Source: Inia geoffrensis (lineage: Eukaryota; Chordata; Mammalia; Artiodactyla; Iniidae). Taken from it: DNA of 64,000 bases. Within the stretch, counting starts at the first letter, position 1. Each line of letters begins with the position of its first letter. The notes under the pieces are model-generated. The model saw only the letters and a program-made list of their open reading frames with translations, did no database searches and was not told where the DNA came from. Both the position numbers and the translations under genes were made by a program. Below are positions 57,691 to 64,000 of this stretch, piece after piece. Where the stretch lies: assembly GCA_036417435.1 (NCBI GenBank), contig CM070905.1, positions 16,717,592-16,781,591 of the forward strand. Direction: 5' to 3'.

Positions 57691-60600
57691 GACAGAGAAA
57701 AAGGTGCGTAAGAGAGAGTTAACAAATAGCTAAAACTTTTTAAAAGATTTTTTTTTTCCTGAAACACGTTGCTGGGTCAAAAAAAAAAAAGTGGAAAAAG
57801 AGTTCAGGAATTGATTTATAAAAACAGCAAGTGTTTTCAGATGCAATGGATTAGCATCACTGATGTTTTACAGCTCAGGTAAGTCAGAAGAGAGCTAGAG
57901 CACAACATATTAATTTTTCAGTAAAAATAACATGTTCATACAGTGGCAACTGACACTTCCATGGAAGTAACTCAGCACTGCAGTGAATGAGTGGCAAAGT
58001 GGAGAAAGGCTGTGAGGTTCCTCAGGAGGAAGGAGAGGAACCACTTAGAGAACACTACAGGAGCTCAGGATTATACTTTCATTTTCTTGGAATTCAGTCA
58101 GCCCCTTTACTATAAATTATTGTCAGATCAGTCGTTTATAGGTGCTAGATTTCTCAAAGCACACCAGATGAATTTCTCCTTTCTTTTTGGGTGCCTGAAA
58201 AGTAAAAATGGCATTCTTACTCCCCACTGGTTTGATGGCTCAGTCTTCAATTTCTGTTGATCAACACAGGAAGGAAGAGGACATTCCCTTATGCAATTGA
58301 AATGCTACTGAAATGTGATCATTTTTAAAATCATTATCCACGCAGGTCTGACTTTTAAGGCAGCAAGATTTTCCAATTTCCAAAACAATGGGTATGCAGG
58401 GGTGTGGGGTGGGACAGGGTAAAAACACTAGAAGGAGTGAGTAGGTTAAATCTATAGCTTATGAAAGTATCCTGATTCACCCCAGTTTCCCCTTCAGTCA
58501 AGGGGTAGATGCTCTACAGATCAATGATGGGAATCTGTGAACCTCGCAAATTAAGTTTAAGATAATGTTTATGTGCATTTATGTTTGGTTCTCAGAAGTC
58601 TCTCCACTACTTTATTGGAAGTTCTAACATTTTCTTTCTTTAGGTATTCTGCACTTGGGGAATATTCCCTATTTGGTGACACAGCAGTCAATTACAAAAT
58701 TAGTATAAACAGGGACTTATTTCGATGAACTTCGTAGAATTCAGTGGTGCGTTATTCACATGTTCCATTTTTAGAAAGTACAAAGATTTAGTAAAGAAGC
58801 TTATGACTCACCAAAAGCCACACGGAATCTTTGAGCTGGTGATAAAACTATTCCTGAGCATCCTGTTACATCATCTGAGAAGAGAAGTGAAGAGAAGAGG
58901 GCAGGTGTCTCCTTAGGGCAGGAATTCCAGCAAGCAAATTAAAGGAATTTATCTGATGCTATCTATAATAAGAGTTTATGGGAAGGAGTTAGGAGAAATA
59001 CGGAAAAAAAGAGGACTACTTCAGAAGGGAATGATGAATGAAGCATGGTAAAGCAGGACAAACCTGGGAAATTCTGGACTTTTCACAACTAAGCAGTTAA
59101 TAGATGGTAGAGCCGGAACCTGGAGAAGTAGAGGACAACCAGCGTGAAACTTTCTCCTCCTCCTGTCTCATCCCATATTCGTTTGTCACATTTAGGAAAG
59201 GAGCTTAGGTTTTATCTTCCTTCACTATGTTTGAAAGTTGTGACAGGTGAGGAGGGATGGCAGTGATCAGAATATTGCCAAGTCAATTTGTAGTAAGTGG
59301 AAAACACTAATAAAGAAAAATGCTAAAATTTCTGCATCTGCCTGGACAAGGGATTATTCGTATTAACTTTGCCATTTGCTTTACTTCACATAGAAATATA
59401 CAGTACTTGCACAAAATTATCCCATACCTGGGATAGGGGTGAAATGCAGATGAAAATACTTTGTTACTTGGCAATCCTTACTTCCAGGAACCAAGTGAAG
59501 TTTCTTTGGGCATTGGACTTCCATCTCTATGACAAAAGTTTTACAGATAGCCAAATTCCTTTAGTGACTAATCTTTGACTTTTCACATCAAAAATAGATG
59601 ATCCCTTTCTATAGAAAGATGTGTGAGTGGATCATCTCTCTCTCTTTGAGGCTGAAAATTTAATACAAAGGTGATAAAAATGCTTGATTGTATGTATTTA
59701 TGTTGAGATGGAAAGGTAAAACAGGAATGCTCAAAGAAGAAAAACCAATGACTAGGTTGGATTTCACATCAAGAGAAACAAGAGATCCAAACATGCTTTC
59801 TGTCTTTAAGAGCATGTGGCAGCCACACCCACATATTAAACAATAACTAATGTGTTATAAGAAATATAGCTAGTAAAAAAATAAAGATTTGATAATGAAG
59901 TCCTGAGTTACATGAAAATAATTAAAAAGTATGATGAATAATTCTTTGTGAAAACTCTATAAGCAGTTCTGGGGCATCTGTCAGAGGAAGGACAGATGAG
60001 GACATCAAATCAACCCAATGAGCTTCTTTCTTGGATACGGAGGAGTGTCTCCCAAGTTGCATTTATAGTGCTTGAGGGCATAGCAAATAAATGTGTTCTT
60101 TTACTTTCATGTTCACATCTGTAGCTGTGTTATTCCACTTCAACCTTGGCACAGATAGCCATGAAGCTATCCTAGGCACTAATAGTGATCCCTTTGAGAG
60201 CCTGGCATAGCTCCCCATAAGAAAGCTCTCTACCTGCATATATGTATGGCAGGTAGTCACCTATATTCTGAAATTTGAGAGGTACTCAAAATCTTCATCA
60301 TATTTTCCCCTATCACCACAGTGCTGCTAAGCTTTAAAATACCAGCAGTCAATTCCTTCTGTACAAGTTTTCTGAAGCTTCGTTATAAAGTTAATTATGC
60401 TAGTACAAATATTGATCCTAGCACCCTGTTAGCTAGCTAACTGGTAGCAGAGCTTTTAAGTTTTATTTTATTTTATTTTTCTGACTAATTCCCTGTCATA
60501 CAGCAAAAGGGATAAGCACAGACCACTTCTGATGCAGAGTTAAGGAAGGGAAAAACTAGTAGGAAAAATTCTGTTCATCAGGTTCTGACTAGGATGGTAG

Positions 60601-60984
60601 AAACCCAAAACATGAAATAGGAAGTACCTGATTAGGGGAGGTCAAAAGAAATTAGGGGGACAATTCAAAATATTTTTCTGGCTGTGTTTTCAGGTGATTT
60701 TTAGGGTTATCTTCTCTGAATGTTTTCCACACATCGATCGTTATGTCAGACTCATCTTTTCCTTGGAGACTTCCAATCCTGCAGTATTGAAACCGTTTAG
60801 TACCGGTTTTGCTCTAGGCCAGCTGCATAGTGGTCAATGTGGCATCTCCCTTCACCATCATTATGAAAAGTTCTCTCTTTTGAGTTACAGCCCCTATTTT
60901 CTGAATTACACACATCTGCCTCTTCAATGGTTTATTCCCATTGCTTCCTAGAAAAAGCACTTAGGATGTAAATTTTTGGAGACT
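57691..60984. other. Non-coding stretch, nothing firmly assigned
   Basis: Mostly unique AT-rich sequence. A possible minus-strand MIR scrap at 59085-59150 ('actaagcagttaatagatggtagagccggaacctgg'). Open frames at 57991-58260, 58725-58916 and 59369-59578 are single, motif-free and unsupported by splice signals. Confidence 0.4.
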
Positions 60985-61565
60985 TTGTAAATTGACTAGC
61001 AGCTTGCCTGAGGATAGAATTTTAGGTAGAATTAATTTGTCCTTTAAATTTGAAAGTAATGTTTCATTAGAGTCAAGTTTCTGGTGCTGTGCAAGAAATT
61101 TAATTTGATTTTTATTCTTATTGCTTTTCAGGTAATGAGGGTTTTTTCCCCCCTCTCTGGAAACTTTGATAATCTCTTATTGTCTTGTTTTTAGAATGTT
61201 TCAGTAATGTGTGTTGGTATGAGTCTGCTCTACTGTCATATAAGCTTGGGCACTTGGTAGGCGTTTTTAATCAGCAAACTGTTATTTTCAGTTTTCAGTA
61301 CTTCTCTTGAATTGTTCATAATTTCCTACCCTCTGTGTTCTCTGTTTTCATCAACAGAAGCTTTCTATATTTGGATTTTTAGACTTTGTGGCTGATTCTC
61401 TAACTTTATTGCCTGACCTTTCCTATTATCTTTTTATTTTTGCTGTTATTTTTCTAGTTTTTGGTAGATTTCTGAGACTTTATTTTCCAAAATTTCTATT
61501 AGCTTTTTCATTTCTATATTTTTAATTTCTAAGATTTGAGGAAAGAAAAGAGAGTTGTTTTATAT
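60985..61565 (-). repeat. HAL1/L1M ORF1 relic, antisense
   Basis: T-rich plus strand with 'gaggatagaattttaggtagaatt', 'tctctctggaaactttgat', 'gtgttggtatgagtctg', 'cttgaattgttcataatttcctaccctctgtgttctctg' and 'gatttctgagactttattttccaaaatttctattagcttttt..tttttaatttctaagatttg'. Read in reverse this is the ORF1 region of old L1M/HAL1 elements. No open frame remains. Confidence 0.5.
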
Positions 61566-63326
61566 TACTTTATGAATATTACTTTATGAATATCCTGGTT
61601 TGTAATTTCAGTTCTTTTTAATGAAGGGATTTAATATTAATGTTAATTATGGAAGTAATTTATCCTTTATCTGTGTGTATGAATTTTTTTCTACTGCCTT
61701 CAGTTTTTCCTCCTACTTTGGTTTTCCTGTTTGTTTGTTTTGTTTGCATGCTATAGGCTTATTTTAAGTATCCAGTGATTCTTAACTGTCTGTTCTTATT
61801 TAAGAGTAAAATACCAGAAATTATTTGGAGGCAGGTTTTTTCAATACTTGGATTTACTGCAGGATGACCTGGATGGGCCACTTAATTGGGTAATCCCCAA
61901 TTGACAGATTTATTATTACTGTTTTCTTAACTGGATCAGTCTCTCCATAAACAATTTCTTACTTGGGAGGAAAAAACTTAGCTACCAGAATTTTCTTGAA
62001 TCCAAGCAGGAAATAGGGGAGTGAGGTGTTTATCTTCTAAGAAGAAAGCTTTCAATTAATCCCTCTGTTTTCAGTATGTTACTTCAGGCCTCACGTGTGC
62101 TTGGTGTCCACAGATCTGGTTCTCTCTCATTAAATTTTTATCTTCCAATGGTTTGAGAATGGAGCCATTACCCAGCTGAATTTTTATACAAATATTCGAC
62201 CAATTCTACTCCCTCAACCCCATATTGCACCCTCCCTTTTAGACCTATGCAAGGTGAGTTTCAGAGTTCCTGAGGTTTTCTGGAATTCTATGGTACAAAT
62301 CAGCATGATTCTGGTTCTGAGTTAGCCTCATAAGTTCTCTCTCTCTCCGTCCCTCTCCCTCCCTCCCTTCCTCCCTCCCCCCATCCACCAATCATGTCAG
62401 TAGTTTGTTGTTGGGTTATTTGGTAAGGAGGCAATAACTTGCTTTCCTTTTACTTGTGTGAGTACTAAACCACTTCAAAAATAAGACAAAGGAGGCATAT
62501 GAAAAACAAAATAAACATTGTGAAATGTTAATGCTGATATTAAATAGTGTTTCTTTTACCTACAAGAAGGCAGACTTCCTATTACTGAATCCTGCAGTGA
62601 AAAGACTTACCCTTCCAGCAGTACTAGACAGAAGCAGGCCTCCGTCCCTGAGACAGAGCTACTCACAGAGATCCAAAACACAACATGTATCACCTGCTCT
62701 CTGCCCGTTTCTTAGGAGGAAAGGAATCTGCTGGCCAAACAGGCCCACTTTCTCCTTCCCATCTACCAATCAGATAAGGATATTCCACCTGCCCTTGGGC
62801 AGAGTGAATAAGTAAATAGCAAGAGGCCAAGAGAATTATGCCCAAAGATCTCCTTTTACATGGAAGTAATCATCAAGAGTAAGGTAGAAGCATCATCACT
62901 TCCAATATTCCCCAGGTTTTGTTCTTTTAACTTCTTGGCTTGACCATTAAAACAATGCTACCTCCCTCTTTAGAAGAGATTAGCTGTCCATCAAAATAAT
63001 ACTTCATGATGCATTTAACAACTGCTTATTTGGCTTTCTCTTTGGATATGGGTCAGAAGAGTGCATCAACTAAGTCACCTCTAAGACCTCTCTACTCAAG
63101 GCTAAAAAGTCACTCTTTACTCTATTTCCCTTCTCAAATTATGCTACTTTCTTAAAGGTCTTCAATGGGACCAAATGACATCATAAATATATTTCAATAA
63201 TATATTACATAAAGTCACAATAATAATAAAATTCCATCAACACAGAGGTGTTTCAGATAGATATATAGATGTTATAGATATAGATATATCCCCTGCCATC
63301 ATCAAATTCCCTGGGAGAAAACAGAC
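61566..63326. other. Non-coding stretch, nothing assigned
   Basis: AT-rich, with a CT-rich tract at 62336-62382 and a GATA-like patch near 63258-63290. The 62525-62815 plus-strand frame has no domain. Confidence 0.4.
62336..62382. repeat. CT/CCT polypyrimidine microsatellite
   Basis: TCTC, CCCT and CCTC units in a row. Confidence 0.9.
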
Positions 63327-63335
63327 CCAACTATT

Positions 63336-63464
63336 TTTTAAAATTTTTTGGCCATACTGCATGGCATGTGGGATCTTAGTTCCCTGACCAGAGATTGAAC
63401 CCATGCCTCCTGCAGTGGAAGTATGGAGTCTTAACCACTGGACCACCAGGAAAGTCCCCTATAT
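63336..63464 (-). mobile_element. CHR-type SINE, short older form
   Basis: Reverse-complement copy: T-rich tail at left, core 'atgtgggatcttagttccctgaccagagattgaaccc', and start GGACTTTCCTGGTGGTCCAGTGG at right. 9-bp duplication CCAACTATT at 63327-63335 and 63465-63473. The B-box region is decayed. Confidence 0.9.
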
Positions 63465-63648
63465 CCAACTATTAAATTCCCTTGCAAGTCAAACCCCAAA
63501 GACCAAAACATTTGTAGATCCAAAATTAAATTATATTGTTCTTATGTATTAATAGTGCAAAGAAATAGAAGTCCACCCCAATTTCTTATTTTTGCTGAAT
63601 TTCAAAGTTCAGTTGTATTTGTCTCAGTGATCAAAAGTGGTGGATAAA

Positions 63649-63718
63649 TTGTAAAGCAATTATACTACAATAAAGATGTTTAAAAATATTCTTAATTAAC
63701 AAACCTAAAAAAAAAAAA
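63649..63718 (+). mobile_element. Severely 5'-truncated L1 3' end
   Basis: 'ttgtaaagcaattatactacaataaagatgtttaaaaa' equals the last bases of L1-C (38765-38801), followed by 'tattcttaattaacaaacct' and an A-run. Flanking GTGGATAAA at 63640-63648 and 63719-63727 supports a separate tiny L1 insertion. Confidence 0.75.
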
Positions 63719-63724
63719 GTGGAT

Positions 63725-63935
63725 AAAAGCACAGTCTGGATCAGATCACCTAGATTAGAATCCTGTGGACATTACTTGATAACTGGATGACTATGTCTCT
63801 CAGATATCCAATCTGCAAAATGGAAATGATAATCATATCCATCTGATGAAGATAATGAGTTTTACATAAATATCTGTCCTTAAAAGAGTGCCTGAGATAT
63901 AATAAACTCTCAATACAGTTTTAATATAATTTCTT
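63725..63935 (+). repeat. MIR SINE relic
   Basis: 'aaaagcacagtctggatcagatcacctagattagaatcctg', 'cagatatccaatctgcaaaatggaaatgataat', 'taaaagagtgcctgagatataataaactctcaata' is the MIR series from near its start to its end, plus orientation. Confidence 0.75.
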
Positions 63936-64000
63936 CAGCAGCTTCAACCTGGACTATCTTCCAGTGGAACTGGTAGGACTCCTCTGTGTCCTTGGAAGTT

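Noticed and set aside
1..64000. CRISPR arrays, bacterial operons, ribosome-binding sites, phage or plasmid features
   Set aside because: The window is mammalian nuclear DNA. No regularly spaced repeats or prokaryotic gene organisation exist.

Overview
This window is nuclear DNA from a mammal, most likely a cetacean (whale, dolphin or porpoise). The main evidence is the set of tRNA-derived SINEs opening with GGCTTCCCTGGTGGCGCAGTGG and ending in an A-tail. These match the CHR-type SINEs of the cetacean/hippo/ruminant lineage, and the near-identical long-form copies point to Cetacea. Large L1 elements, old MIR, L2, hAT-Charlie and HAL1/L1M relics fit a placental mammal. I see no BovB, which argues against a ruminant. 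The species call is inference from repeats. I found no host protein-coding gene, rRNA, tRNA gene or CRISPR array; the window reads as a gene-poor intergenic or intronic stretch.

Layout. About 0.1-8.5 kb: unique DNA with a MIR, an L1M 3' end, a HAL1-like relic (5.27-7.48 kb) and two CHR SINEs. About 8.5-14.15 kb: minus-strand L1 (L1-A), decayed, lacking most of its 5' UTR but flanked by a 14-bp target-site duplication (TSD). About 14.2-22.3 kb: unique DNA with a long TA microsatellite, MIR and L2 relics, one older CHR SINE and a hAT element nested in a MIR. About 22.30-29.60 kb: plus-strand, nearly intact L1 (L1-B) with a perfect 13-bp TSD, an open 301-codon ORF1 and an ORF2 of 1229 codons cut by one stop 42 codons before the downstream in-frame stop. 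About 31.45-38.80 kb: plus-strand L1 (L1-C), end-to-end but with broken ORFs and a CHR SINE near the end of ORF2. About 38.8-64 kb: unique DNA with six further CHR SINEs, L2, MER5A, MIR and L1 relics, a 120-bp tandem duplication and microsatellites.

How the parts work together. The only plausibly functional machinery is L1-B: a YY1-like start site, CpG-rich 5' UTR, ORF1 RNA-binding chaperone, and ORF2 with intact endonuclease and reverse-transcriptase catalytic residues. L1 machinery is the known source of mobilisation in trans for A-tailed SINEs, and the SINE target-site duplications here fit that. L1-A and L1-C have both lost the reverse-transcriptase aspartates, by different mutations. One short minus-strand segment near 30.7 kb looks like an exon relic, but I cannot name the gene.
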